Positions 47,046-59,904 of a DNA stretch of 64,000 nucleotides are shown here, piece by piece. Numbering within the stretch: position 1 is the stretch's first letter; each line of letters opens with the position of its first letter. Location of the stretch: NCBI RefSeq assembly GCF_026151205.1, contig NC_087072.1, positions 20,738,103 through 20,802,102 on the forward strand. Reading direction: 5' to 3'. The notes under the pieces were generated by a model. That model was not told where the DNA came from. It made no database searches and saw only the letters and a list, made by a program, of their open reading frames with translations. The stretch is from Bolinopsis microptera (taxonomy: Eukaryota; Ctenophora; Tentaculata; Lobata; Bolinopsidae). The position numbers were made by a program, and so were the translations under genes.

Positions 47046-47274
47046 TAGACTTAGAGCTAGCGTTAGGGTTATATGGAAAGCGGTAGGAATTCAGCCCGTT
47101 TATTAGGGATTCGGTCCACCAACCTTTCTAATCATCCCTCACCTCTCATTTAAAGAGTTGCCTGAGTTGCTGCCATGATTGCATTCAAATTGTATTATAT
47201 GTGTGTTCAAATGTGTTTATATGTGTTAAAATGGTTTTATGAAGTGGTTAGACGTTTTTCATAATTACATATTC

Positions 47275-47280
47275 TTTATT
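47275..47280 (-). terminator. Polyadenylation signal AATAAA
   Basis: Reverse-strand AATAAA only six bases after the TGA of the 731-aa gene. It supports 47287 as the true 3' end of the coding sequence and implies a very short 3' UTR. Confidence 0.6.
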
Positions 47281-47286
47281 GTACAT

Positions 47287-50200
47287 TCATGCTACTGATT
47301 TACCTATTACTGATATGGTTTTCGTAGTCTTAACGGGGAATCCTCTGTCTTCACCAAACATACAGCCAACCTCGAGTATTTCTCCGGCAGTACACGCCGG
47401 GTCGCACACTTGGGTTATGTCCACATTCGCTGATGCTGTTACTTTCCATTCATTGCCACTTTGTTTTGTTATCTTTCCAGTAATTGGGTCTCCTCGTTTT
47501 TCTCTAGACAAAATGTAAGTGTGTGAATCAGAAATCGTTGAAATTGAATTGTTTTAAAATTCATAATAAAGATATTCTATTTACCCTTTATGGTCATTTA
47601 TCCAGAATGTTGCACCGGTTTCCCCATTTTTGAAGTAGTTCCTTCCATACAGTTGGCACTCCAACCCAAAACTTGTATCTGTGGAGCCAACAATCGAGCC
47701 TGTTGTGGCAGCAATCTCTGCAAAATAGTTAGTCTTTACCATTTGAGACTTCTAGGAATCGGAAACGTTCGCGTTTCTTCGATCAACTCGATTCATTAAC
47801 ATAATAAGACAGTTATTATCTTAAAACGTATCGGTGATACCGTAATAGTTTGTAGTAAAAGAAGCTTTCAAAAAAGAATGTGTTAATTGTCTTAATAATT
47901 GGTTTTAAAAAAAGTGATACCTGAAACCAAATTATAGTCTATCCATTTTACAATGTCATGTTTAGCTGAATCAACAAACTCTACGTTCACTTGTATCCGA
48001 GTGTTGTTCATTTCTTTCTGGATAAACATTATGATTAGCTAGTACTATTAATAATAGATATTAATTGATTCAAACATTTCTGGCCCGACCACATCTGGCA
48101 CCGAAATCAAACTTCTTGTCAAATTTTCAATTATTTCATATACCATAAGTTTATAAACTGCCTCGCCGATACAAATCCTTTTTCATTCATGGTCGATTTT
48201 TGTTACCCTCGTCCCTCATGCTTGAGAGATATTATATCTCTAATTCCATGGTTCAGTATCTTATTTTTTTACCACTTGGAAATATATTTAAAGTCCACTT
48301 ATAGTTATTACTTACTGTAGCCACAAAAATACATTTGCTCTTCGTGCTCTCGATGTCTTTAATCTGATCTATATTTGTACAATCTATGTCAACCCTGAAA
48401 AAAGCAGATAGAATTAAAATTTGTGAAAATACAATGATTTGATGGATCGAAACGTAATTGTGAACCAACTGTTAATCTTGACAAGCAGCAGAATGAATCA
48501 TACCAGGTAAAAATAGCGTTAACTACAGTTGATATGGATACTGCTGTCTCTTCATTCAGCAGGCTTCCAGGTCTTTTCCAGTCTAAAGAAACATCTGAAA
48601 AGGGGGTATTGACAGACATTTTCTGGAGCGTCAAATTAAATGAAATAAAATGATATGAGCCATGGTTCGACTTTAAAACTTTCAGTTTCTAAATTACATC
48701 GCAAGGAAAAAAATTAGTAACTAATGAAATGGTCGTGTGAATCAGGAGTGCCCAGTGCCCAGTGGGGTTTTATTATGATTATGATGTAGTAAATGAATTT
48801 TAATTAGTCCATTAGAGACAATCCCCTCACGAGGGGCTTTCAATCAATCACGAAATTAAAATGTCCACGTACAGAAATATGATAACGATGCTACTGCGTC
48901 AAGTTCGTGCACAACAGTAGTTTCGCTATCATATGAGAATGTCTCAAAGTTTCCACCAGTACAATCTTCAGTTTCTGAAATTTTTAATTTGCAAAACCTG
49001 TTTAAAGCTAAAATCATCGACCGTGTTATAATGTTATCGCAAAGCCTATTAAAATTAATTAACAGTTTAATTCTGTGATTTATTGCTATGAATATCAATT
49101 AATGCAAATCGGTTGTCAGAAGAGCAATACAATTACTAAACGTGTGACAATACGTTGGATGGAAATAGTAGTACAGAATTTTGTGCACACCTGCAAAAAC
49201 AGCCCACTCGTTCCATGACTCGCCCCTAGGAATAACCAAGGAGTTGTATCCTTGCAGCTGATGACATCCCCATCTTGTTACTCTTCCACATGGGAGCCCT
49301 GCATTTGGCTCTCTGCATACTATTACGTTGTGAACTCTCTCTGCAAAGCAAGTTTGTTAGTTCTCTTTTATCTTGCACTTTAAAAAAACATAATGCGATA
49401 TGGTTATAAATGATTTAATGAGAGATGGTACGGAGTTAATGATTTTATGGTTGCCGCTTCTTTATCTAATTTATGTTTCTGACATGAACATTTTAGTGCT
49501 AACCAATATTCCAGCGTGATTAATTATTTTTATTATGCTCACCTGCCAGATTGTTATGAGCAGTTCTTGTGTCAAGGTAAAGTTCTGTAAAGAGAGCAGT
49601 GTTTTGGTGGAATGATATCGTGAGGTTGTCGTGTCCCATCTCCAGAGGTAGTCTTTCTACCTTATTTTCTCCAGAGGTGGAGATCCTCCAGCTTTGACGT
49701 ATTCCTGGTTAAGTGTTTTATTTGTCTACCGAAACTTATGATTAGTAGCTTGAGAGTATATTGAAAAACAAACTACATCGTACTTAGCTTAGCCACAATG
49801 AAGAAATGCAAAGGAGGTTAACTCACCAACACATGAATTCTCCACTAGAGAAGTTCGCTGGCCCTCATTGTCATCAGAAAGTGAGTCAACTAGTTCAGAA
49901 CTGTCAGGGCATTTCCAACATGAAGGACCTTCATTTGTGGAATACCATGCAAAGTAACCATCTTTATTGTCAACCAAAGCTTCCTGCCCACAATCAAATT
50001 GGGTTGGTGCTTTTGATGATTCAATTTGGTCACAATGTTTGTCTAGATCTTCCATTTTCACAAACTTATTGTAACAAGAAGATATGGCTGGTCTAAAAGC
50101 TATGGATGCTGAATTGGAATCTCTAAATATAATGGCCACTGCAGAACCAGTCCAATCGTTCAGGCAATCTTCTCCTATAGTGTCAAAATCCGTCTCTATA

Positions 50201-51571
50201 AGGCTTTTTTGACCGTGTAGCAACTCAAGAGAATTAGCATTTTTTACAAAAGTCCATACGTTTTCTGTTCGAAAGTTGATTTTGGAAACCAATTCAAAAG
50301 CAATCGAAAAAGCTTGATTGCATATCTCCAAAACCATTCTGGAGATTCCGTGTTCATGTCTCAATCGTACCATCTGCTCCTTTTCTGGTTGTCCGGGTTC
50401 ATCTTTCTGCAAGTACACCTTTAAATCGATCATTAGTAATGAAGTTGACGCTAGTTGATCCTCTGTTGCCGCCTTAGTTTTGATCTGTAAGTGTAGTTCG
50501 CTACCGAAGCCGATGTCTGCTCTTCCTTCCGGCTCAATATTCACCCAATCTTTACCTGTTTGAGGAAATGCACAGTTAATGTCGAGTCTAGTTCGGAAAT
50601 GCAAATTCAAAGTTTATTTATAAACTTTGACGTCTCGTTATAACGAGACGTTACTGAAGTTTGATTATGATATAATTGGAGATTCGAGGAAATGATGAGA
50701 TGTTATATGAATTTCTTGATTACAATTATAGATTCATTGTTCAAGCTCATTTTTATCGTATACAAATTTTTTTAACTGACCTGTAGGTTCTTGGAATTGT
50801 AGATCATATTGAACAGCGAGGGTATCTGTTACATTGTTTTTCATTGTCATCTCAATTGACAAGGATATGTAAAACAGGATCACCTCGTAATCATTATCCT
50901 TCAGCTCTATCAACTCTACGGAAATAAAGGTAATATGTGAGGTTCAATGATTCTTTGCAATTAAATTAAAATGAAGTAAATTAGTAATCAAGTGCTCTAT
51001 ACTGTAATGGGATAATGTTGAACTTTTTCTTGATATATTCATAATTGTGTTCATTTAATCAAACCTCATTTTAATTTTGGTTATAATTCCTCACCTGTCT
51101 CGTAATCTTGATCCATCTCCGAAATCTTCAGCTGGTATTTGGGGCCAACAATATGAACCTGCAGCGATGTGTTCAGACCTTGCTGACTAACAGAGAATGT
51201 AAACTTGTCAGATTCTTCTGTAAAAGTAACACCTTCTCCCTTGAGCCATATTTGGGTATTCTCCCTCAGTTCTTTGTGGAGGGTTTTATCAAAATCTCTC
51301 ACTATGTCTCGCTTGGCAAATGCTGAGAATATAGATTCTATTTATATATTGTTGAAATGAAGGGTAATCAGATACTCCTACAGTGTGTACGTCAATTGTC
51401 GATACGAGCAATCAGCTTTTCCACTTTTATCATAGAAAAAAATATCATCGTCATGGACGATCGTGATTATCATATAAATATATTAACATTAAACTTACTT
51501 TGGCATGAACATCCATGCCAGTTCAACAAAAAGGATGTTACGAAAATGAAACTGACAAGCTTGTGTGACAT
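47287..51571 (-). CDS. Secreted multidomain protein of unknown family, complete, 731 aa
   Basis: Twelve exons, 5' to 3': 51499-51571, 51095-51322, 50781-50915, 49827-50555, 49543-49704, 49191-49340, 48873-48974, 48504-48594, 48316-48394, 47921-48017, 47585-47717 and 47287-47503. All are GT-AG with matching phases, and the joined frame is 2,196 nt ending in TGA. Exon 1 encodes a signal peptide (MSHKLVSFIFVTSFLLNWHG). Exons 2-3 read like a beta-sandwich (ILFYISLSIEMTMKNNVTDT). Exon 4 carries a Trp/Cys segment (VWTFVKNANSLELLHG, EDCLNDWTG, SASIAFRP) like exons 6-7 of the kringle gene. Exon 6 has WGCHQLQGYNSL and ESWNEWAVF. The last five exons resemble one or two Ig-like folds (LECQLYG, ATFWIND, LEVGCMFG), a weak resemblance. 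No transmembrane segment. Extracellular recognition is inferred. Confidence 0.8.
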
Positions 51572-54500
51572 GAACGAATCAGTATTTCTGCTTTTTCATC
51601 ATCACAGTTCCCGCATCTATTGAAATCAAACATTAAACTTTAAAGATTGAAGAAGATAAATCATCATAAATAGTTACATCGAGTTTTTCAAACACTTCTT
51701 TAACTGGGTTTTTGGACATGATCAGATTAATTCTTGACCTGCTAAAATTTTGAGTTAAAGGAACATTTTTAAAACCAAGCTATTTATAGCTGGTTTTAAA
51801 AATTTATAAATTATGTTTTATGTATATTGTATATGATCATGTAAAGATCATAAATAAATCACTCATAATCGTATTTCGTTCTCTGTTCCCACATCCCCAA
51901 AAAAGACGAAGTCTGAAAATCAACAACGAAAAGTGTTGTATATGGTATACGAACCAAGTCACGTCGTTCGCGTTGTCTAATATAGTATATACTGCTCGTT
52001 GCAGTTGTTACCAAGTGAACCGCCCAACAATACGTGCGTCATAGGCTAAGGCCCACTGGCCGGGCCGTAATAAAGAAGATCCAAGATTAAAGTAGGAGAC
52101 TAGTTCGGTGATCCGATTAGCATATTTATGGATGAAAAGACTTGTATTTAGAGGCTAGAGCACAGGTACTACGATCACAAACTTACTTTAGACTTAGTTA
52201 CAGCCACCTTTGTTGGGTTAGCTCTGTTCAATTAAATCAGAATCTTGGTTAGAAATACGATAAGGTATTTACGCTGTAGCATCCCAATAGTTGAGACAAT
52301 TTTTCGCTCACTTTACAGAGTCAGAAGAGAAGTAAACCGAAAAGTTGAGCATAATAAATCATCTGCCGGATCAAAAACTATTATCATTAGGATGCAACAG
52401 ATCATTTTGATATAAAAGTTGGCAGTAGAACCAGTATTAGAAAAGATCTGGAATAAGCTATGCACTTGGATACAACAGATCATCTTCATGACAATTAACC
52501 AATATGAAAATTGTTAATACTTTAATAGAATAGACCTGAAATTTACGCTGCCTCAAAATTTCTTCACTCATGATCATGGATACGCTAAAAATATGAATTC
52601 CTTGTCAAATTATCATAGAGATGGAAGCTCTTAAGACGGCACAGGTGCGATCAATATGGGCCTATAACTTATAGTTTATTGAAGCATTATAGCAAATTGT
52701 GGGGCGTGGGCTGCAGGTGTTTTTACGGCTGTAGAACTTCATAAGTTCCGCCGCAATAGCTTCGTAATTGTTCGGTATGGCAGATCTTTAATAAAACTGA
52801 CAGCAGCATGCCTACAATTTCAAAATTTAAATAAGTTAGCAAATGGCTGTATAGTGTCTAAAACATGATATAATGAGACTGAGACTGTGGCGGACATATA
52901 ACGGCAGGTAATCTGGTATGGCAAGTTTTTTTTCGATCAATATCAGATCAGATAGTATTAAAATTCTCAGAATTTCCCAGATTGACTGGTCAACGAAAAT
53001 ATGCCTATTCATACTTATAGATGTTATAGAAATATGCAAAATATTTCTTACAGGAGACTTTCTGCAGAAATTGTTCCCCTCTTGTTTTTTAATTAATGAC
53101 ACGTATAATACGCAGCAAACATGCCAACTTCATCAAAACTTAATCGTGACCCTCTTTAAAAATAGACGAACAGAGCCACCTATTCCCTGGCCCTACAATG
53201 ATTCTCCCGCAACCCCTTTTTGGAGAGTTGCCAAACTTTTTAACATCTTATCCTTTAGTTGGCCATTTAAGCCCAGCCTCTCAGATTTAACAAAACTTTT
53301 TATCAGACATAATCGTATGGGTTCAGCACGTTATTGGCCTTACATAAATGAATAATAGCTATTTATATTGAACAATGATCATTATTTTCAGTTAGGGTCT
53401 CTGACTCTCTAAGGACTTATTTGAAGTGCATAAGAGTTGTCCATTGAAATACAAATAAGTGCCCGATCTTTGTAATAAGAAAAGTTAACCAAATTAAAGT
53501 GGTAAATTCAAAATGCATTATATTTGAGCTCCTGCTATGTTTTAGTTGTGTCCTCTATTGCTGGAAGATAATTAATATGGGCAGCTGCAACACTTGCTTC
53601 TAATATCCCGTCCGCGTCCCTGAAGTTACTTTAAATTGTGAATCATCTATTATTTTTGAAATTGTTGTCATACAGCAGCTGTATAATAATAGCAGCTATC
53701 TACTGTCTAGTAGAATCTTATAATAATTCCCTTTGATCTTGGAAACAACGACACGGCTCAATTGACTACGGTTTCCCTTTGCACTTATAAAGCCTAGGGA
53801 ATTTTAGATGTATCATCTAAATTAAAGGAGTTTATATTCTAATTATTATTATATAATTTAACATGACGTAAAATATCCCCGTACCGTCATCGTTTCCGGA
53901 ACATATTGATATAGTCCAATCAATATATATTTATATGCAGTGATAACTACATTGTACATAGCATTAGCAATGAACGGTGAACCGTGAAATGACAAAATAG
54001 TCGGCCCGGGTAGTACGAATAGCTGTGCTATTATAGATTATAAATGCAGCAAGGTCTGAAGTGCAGACTGCGAAGGGACCGTTGCTCTTCTATCTTTCTA
54101 TAGCAAAAACAACTTATCATGGAAATGTTCCAACCCGCTAAAATGATTGCTGACGTAAACGGTAATTTACTTAATTTACTTTTAGTGTCCTGCCTCAGGC
54201 CCATATGAATAGAAAAATTAGCTCCAAATAACAATATTTGCAGGTATTAGTGCTTAAAAACACTTTACTTGGTAGTATCTGTAGAGTTTAAAGTATTGGA
54301 GTTGTCAGTCTTCATACTCAGCTCGATCTTACTCTGCTGGCTATATGTTAAACTCTGTTTAATACTCTGTGTCTAAGTGGGACACGTGACTAGCTGAAGA
54401 AATTCTAGTTACCGCTGATTCAGCGTGTACAGGCAAGTATCTGACAAATATTATTTTGATGTAAGTTAGCTGCGGAAATTTATATTATGTGATGACTTAA

Positions 54501-55035
54501 AGTTTATAAGTCACGAGTAAAGCCAGTGTTGCTAAATATAAGTTAACAATAAAAGTTATATGCATTTATAAAGTTGTTTGTTACATAGTTAAAGGTTTTA
54601 AAGTAAAACCTATTCTATAGCCTGTAGATGATTTTAAAATAGGTTATTTTAGCAACATAATTAAGGTTAAACTTTACAAATGTGATAGTATAAACCATTT
54701 TTAACTATCAACAACTAAGATTAAATACATTTATTGAGTACTAGAAACCCGCTAGTCGAAAGGTTTGGTCGAGGAAATTTTAAAAATCAGTTATGTAATT
54801 CTAATTTGTCTTCATCGTCTAGCTCTGTTGACTGTTATACTGTAAGTGTAGAAATCATGGATTTTATTTGTCGATGACGACAACGTTAAAAGTATCCGGA
54901 TTCCCTAACCGATACTTTTTACCGCATCAAAAAAATATCAATTACAACCAATGTTATGAATATAATATAGTCATAGCATGATCGTGAATGTGAGCTAGTT
55001 ATGAAGACGAAGTTATGACGTATCATAAAGCATTA
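51572..55035. other. Intergenic DNA upstream of the 731-aa gene
   Basis: No supported gene. The longest frame (52918-53355, +) shows no domain, signal peptide or splice support. The promoter of the reverse-strand gene must lie near 51.6-52 kb, but no motif could be assigned. Confidence 0.4.
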
Positions 55036-55699
55036 CCTGAGGACCCCAGGCTATTATGTTCATTAACATATATAGATTTGGCGGAATGACAGGCTGAGCG
55101 CGGCCCAGTAACATAAAGCATGGCAACGCGCGTTGCTAATCTAGTCTGTTTTTGAGTTCTTGCTCGCGCACGTGCAATGTTTTGATGTTGCTACGCAACG
55201 GCACAGGTACCCTTTGATGAAATTACGCCATTATTCTAACGTTTATTTTACCTCACTTCCGACGTTATTTATAGAAAATCTAAAGCCTTAATCAAAATTC
55301 TAAAAATGCTATCTCCGCTATTATATTAGTATTCCTATCCTTTTTTACAAGTATGAAGTACAACCCTGTAACAAATCGCGAAGTTTCAACTCCATTTGCA
55401 AGCTTAAATTGGCGTCACCAGAGGGTAATATTTTGGCCCGTTGCCGTGGGGATTTTTTTGTCGTCAAGTTTAAAATATAGTATAGATTATGTAATGCATG
55501 GGGTGGAAAGGTTTTAACCAAATCCAGACCCTATAGTCTATATTACATATGTAATAAGCGCCATGAGTTGGCACAGAACGCGCAGCAGTCTCAATCGATC
55601 GAGTCTATAAGTATAATTTAGTTGGATTTACTGGGCCGCGCTCAGCCTGTCATTCCGCCAAATCTATGTTAATGAACATAATAGCCTGGGGTCCTCAGG
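55036..55699. mobile_element. 664-bp TIR element with TA flanks
   Basis: About 70-bp terminal inverted repeats beginning CCTGAGGACCCCAGGCTATT and including TTTGGCGGAATGACAGGCTG and GCGCGGCCCAGTAA. TA lies on both sides (55034-55035 and 55700-55701). The interior is non-coding. Single copies of the same terminal unit occur at 36,974 and 46,508. Confidence 0.75.
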
Positions 55700-56108
55700 T
55701 AAAGTTGGATATGTGAATTGTGACGATATACTTCAAATCTCAAACTTACAAATCTCGACGAGTAGACTAGACTGTGGAGGTAATTAAGTGATTTCAAGTT
55801 TATTAATAGAAGTTAGTTTACTCCGTAACGTCTTCGGCCTCGGGTATGAGCTAAATTTAACCCCTTGTGATCTTGGTCAGTATCCACGCTAGTCACTAAT
55901 CAGTAACCACGTACGTGTCGCGGAAAACACATGTTTTGGCAATATTCCACCATACAAATGACAAAGCCAACTATCGTGAACATTTTGATGCGGGCAAGTG
56001 ATTTCCTGTTCCCGTATTTTTTAAGTGCGGCAATTTTCAGAGAAAAATTCGTACGCGAATTTAATTCGAATAATACGTTTAGTGCGAATTTAACAGCATT
56101 GCAATTAA

Positions 56109-56492
56109 TCACTAACAATTAAATAATTAGACTAATTAGTCGTCATAATTGGAAAATATTTCACTTAACTTCTTGGATCTTGCCTTGATTGAGACATTAA
56201 AACTTTATGTAGGCCTATTTTTTTGAGAACAAAATAGTTGCGGGCAACGATTTCCTTGAGAAAAATGAAAGCCCGTGATAATCAAATGTTCACAAACAGA
56301 GCGAATGGGTCGTATGCGACTGCTGTTAGTAAACAGCGTTTAGCTCTGTTTGTGAACATTTGATTATCACGGGCTTTTCATTTTTCTCAAGGAAATTGTT
56401 GCTCGCAACTATTTTGTCCTCGAAAAAATAAGCCTACATAAATATTTTCCAATTATGACGACTAACTAGTCTAATTATTTAATTGTTAGTGA
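56109..56492. mobile_element. 384-bp palindromic MITE
   Basis: Near-perfect palindrome centred near 56,305. The ends are TCACTAACAATTAAATAATT and its complement, bordered by TTAA on both sides. The inner stem contains TGAAAGCCCGTGATAATCAA and its complement. Non-coding. Confidence 0.75.
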
Positions 56493-56716
56493 TTAATTCA
56501 AATTGGGTCTCGACTGGAAAGTCAATAATGTAGCCCAATAAATTTTGAGCATATGTGCGAAAGATTCGTGGCGTTTAGTATTTTGGTTTGTCCTCTATAG
56601 TATAGTAAACGACCCTATCGTCCCTAATGGGTTAAGATACGGGTGGCTAATAATTGGATGCTTGTAATCACAGTGCTGGCAAGCACGACCGGTGCATTTA
56701 TTGTGGGTATACTATG

Positions 56717-56777
56717 TACCCCCTTTACTATTATACCCCCTTTACTATTATACCCCCTTTACTATTATACCCCCTTT
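56717..56777. repeat. 17-bp tandem repeat, about 3.6 copies
   Basis: TACCCCCTTTACTATTA repeated head to tail, ending 34 bp before the GC-rich palindrome at 56,811. The open frames here (LLLYPLYYYTPF) are repeat artefacts. Confidence 0.85.
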
Positions 56778-56810
56778 GGTACACGTTACAAGCCTCTTTC
56801 GTGCACGCGA

Positions 56811-56871
56811 AGCGTGCACTCCGGCCGGAGGCGGCGGCCGAAGGCCGCCGCCTCCGGCAGGAGTTTTTCAG
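56811..56871. repeat. GC-rich double palindrome
   Basis: Two adjacent hairpins: GTGCACGCGAAGCGTGCAC, then CTCCGGCCGGAGGCGGCGGC, a CGAAGG turn and the complementary GCCGCCGCCTCCGGCAGGAG. Very GC-rich in otherwise AT-rich DNA. Confidence 0.85.
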
Positions 56872-58268
56872 GCATTAAGACTCATCGGAAGTCGTTCAGC
56901 AGATTTATTTTTAGTTCAAAACATTCTAATTTGATGTCAAAGATGACAGGAATAAAAAATAGTTATGTTGAGATTTTTAAGAAATTTGCATAAAATACTC
57001 GCCAGCACTGTTATACGAAATTCGGTAAAAAACCCAAAATCGCCATATTCAGGTGCCTTAAAAACCATGTTAAAATCGAGTTAGAGATCTGAAATTTTTC
57101 AGGGCGTCTAGACGTTGACCAAATCGACTGCAAAAAAAGTTTCAGGTTTCAGGAACATCGGGAAGTGGGTTTTCTAGAACCCCTGTTTTACGACAGATTG
57201 TCGGGACATATGTATGTATACATACATACAGATATACATATATATTCAGGGATAGACGCTTTGCCAGTCAATTGTAGCCTGTATTTAATTGTCCGTAGAT
57301 TCAAAAGTATAAAAGATACAGCCAATTCCTACCACAGGTCTTGAAAATAATTTTTTACACTTTAGTTTACATTGTATAAACAAATTATTTGACGTCATGA
57401 ACACCCCTTGATGACGTCATCAAGTTAACCGTTTTTAAAACTTGATTTTTGACAAAGTAATAACTTTTAAAAATGATTTTACACCATTAAAAAGTAATTT
57501 TATTCAAAATCTGAGGAAATTTTCATCTTAGATAATTGTTCAAGCATTCTGAAAATCTACCGGAAAGTTTTTCTAGCTTGCTCCTTCATAAAGATATTCG
57601 TCATTGAAGTTTGTGTTTTTTTGAAGAATTATTTTATAAAAACGTCAATTTTGCGATTTAGTATTCTCTGGTGTTGGGCCATGCCTTGGGTTGTGGAGCT
57701 CAGTTCTGCTTCCTATAGATATAAATTGTGCATTAGGCTAGTTTTAAAGTTAAAAATCGAAAAGTTGCACACGTGGGGACACGCCCAAATTGATAAAAAA
57801 TTGCTAAAATCACTGAAAATTGCTGTTTTCGTCATTTTCTGTCAACTTTAGAGTGCCGTTGTGATAACAGTTCTTCTTGAAATACTTTGAAACTTTGCAT
57901 GCTTATCAAACTATATATACAACAATTACATGCAAAATTTTACGGTAATTCAATATTGGATGCGCACGCAACGTCCGCTCAAAGTTTGCACGTGCGAAAG
58001 GTGAGAATTTTGCTCTTTTGTGATTTCCAACAAATTCTGCTTTGCCACGACAGTTTAATGTCATTATAAATGAATTTAATGCCAACTTGAATGAGTATTA
58101 AGTGGCATATTCAGTCAGTGATCGACCGCTATGCTTACCTAAACACAAGGAAATGTTTTTAGAGGAAAAATTTCGAAATTGTTGAAACTTCCTCCTTATT
58201 AATGAAGATATCAGTTTATATTTCGACTTTATAAAGTACCCTGACATTATAATCAAAAAGAGATGACA
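56872..58268. other. Intergenic DNA, no gene seen
   Basis: AT-rich. A TATG/CATA simple repeat lies at about 57,207-57,245, and two TGACGTCAT-like sites lie at about 57,392-57,420. No exon was supported. Confidence 0.4.
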
Positions 58269-58778
58269 TTTGACCAAAACCCATAATCATGGGTAGAGTG
58301 GACCGCTGCCAGTGTCTCTCTTTCCCAAACAAAAGGAAATGATATTAATTTGATTGACCGTTCTCAAATGCAAAATGATACCGAGAATGAAATCGGTCGC
58401 TCGCTTAATTCCCATTCATTTACAATAGTAATAGATTAAGAAGAACTACCCAAAGGCAGCTGTACTCAGCAATAAAGATTCAATAAACTTCAGCTAATTC
58501 AATATGTAATAACTACCACCCTTACCCCGAAATACTAGGTATCGACCCGAACGCAACCCAAAGAGATTTTTACAGCATCTGATTGATGTACCTAATCAAT
58601 CGAAACTTATCACAATTCGTAAGCCGTGAATGAATGGGAAAAGCGAGCGACCGATTTCATTCTCGGTATAATTTTGCATTTGAGAACGGTCAATCAAATT
58701 AATATCATTTCCTTTTGTTTGGGAAAGAGAGACACTGGCAGCGGTCCACTCTACCCATGATTATGGGTTTTGGTCAAA
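58269..58778. mobile_element. MITE family B, full-length copy (510 bp)
   Basis: Inverted ends of more than 100 bp beginning TTTGACCAAAACCCATAATC and ending in the complement; the inner part includes AATGAAATCGGTCGCTCGC and its complement. The right 390 bp match 23,666-24,056 closely. No coding capacity. The target duplication is not clear. Confidence 0.85.
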
Positions 58779-59360
58779 TAAAATATAATATGTATTAACT
58801 GCGCACTGATTATAATTCGATAATGTAGACATGAGATTCCTGATTCATAGAGAACTAGCCGGCCGGCAAATATGTCGTGGCAACTACTATAACTCTATTA
58901 CTATACGTATAAAAATATAAACGGAGAAACATCAACGAAATCTTATTACCTATACGGATACCCTGAGCCCTTGAGAAAGAAAAGAATTTAGACCTGTACC
59001 TGATGGCGATTTTTCTCACCAAGTTAACAGAGCCTGTCACCCCCATTTTATTCGCATTATAATATTATTATTAGACGAGACTAAATACTGCCTCCAATAT
59101 ATAATTTATTGATACTTTTATAGATAACTGCAACGGCCCTTAAGCGCTTGGTACATCGACTTTAATTCTATTTTAAGTCTATATAATTATCTGCATGTAC
59201 CCGGGAATTATAAACTGCAAAATCTTGCAGCTTCGGGAAATAAAATTACCACAATGATATCACTATCAGAGTTCAGACTACGCAATATGTAAGTCAACGA
59301 AAATAAATCCCATGGAAAAAGCGCTCTTGATGAAACGCTAATGAGAGCGGGAACTGGAAA

Positions 59361-59393
59361 AAGGACGGTCAAGGACGGTCAAGGACGGTCAAG
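59361..59393. repeat. 11-bp tandem repeat, 3 copies
   Basis: AAGGACGGTC-type unit repeated three times. Confidence 0.7.
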
Positions 59394-59467
59394 CATTCTG
59401 TTGACACGTATTTCTTTTCAGAAAACCACATTTTTATCAATTCACGTTAGTTTTATTTGGTTCTTAA

Positions 59468-59790
59468 TTAAGGGGGGGGGGGGGGGGGGGGGGGTTCACC
59501 CTGATTCTTTTGTGAAACTTGGTTTCGAGATAGCAGTTGACCAACAAACTAGGACCGGTGACCAAACTTTTGAGGGGGTCCCGGACCCCAACCGCCAAAC
59601 GGTGCCCACGGGGCAGCCACGCCCATATTTGGTCCAAATTATAGCCAAATACCCTGAACATGCCCAAAACCCCGGTTTTAGGTGCTCTACTTGTTATACA
59701 TTATAGCTAGTGGTCCCCTGAACCAGTTTATGAATTTTCATCAAGATTGGACAAAAATGACTGAGTTATGAGCTAAAAACTATATGCCCA
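59468..59790 (+). repeat. Interspersed repeat, family A, with G-run terminus
   Basis: It starts TTAA followed by 23 G (59472-59494), then TTCACCCTGATT and TTTTGTGAAACTTGGTTTCG. This matches the CCCCCCTTAA end of the 9,364-9,920 element in inverse orientation, so the G run is an expanded TIR end. The rest matches 4,770-5,125. Confidence 0.75.
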
Positions 59791-59904
59791 CAAGTTCAGG
59801 ATCAATATCATCTTTTAATTACAAATCATGGACAGACCACTTGCACTTCTAAAGTTTTAATCCTTCCGCCCGAGTGTGCTAAATCACTCTACAGTCGATC
59901 TTCG

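Noticed and set aside
52918-53355. 145-aa frame on the + strand
   Set aside because: Longest frame in the 52-55 kb gap, but no domain, signal peptide, splice support or polyadenylation signal; chance length is plausible in this composition.
56643-56993. Frames of 116, 74 and 80 aa
   Set aside because: They run across the 17-bp repeat and the GC palindrome in three frames at once, so they are repeat artefacts.
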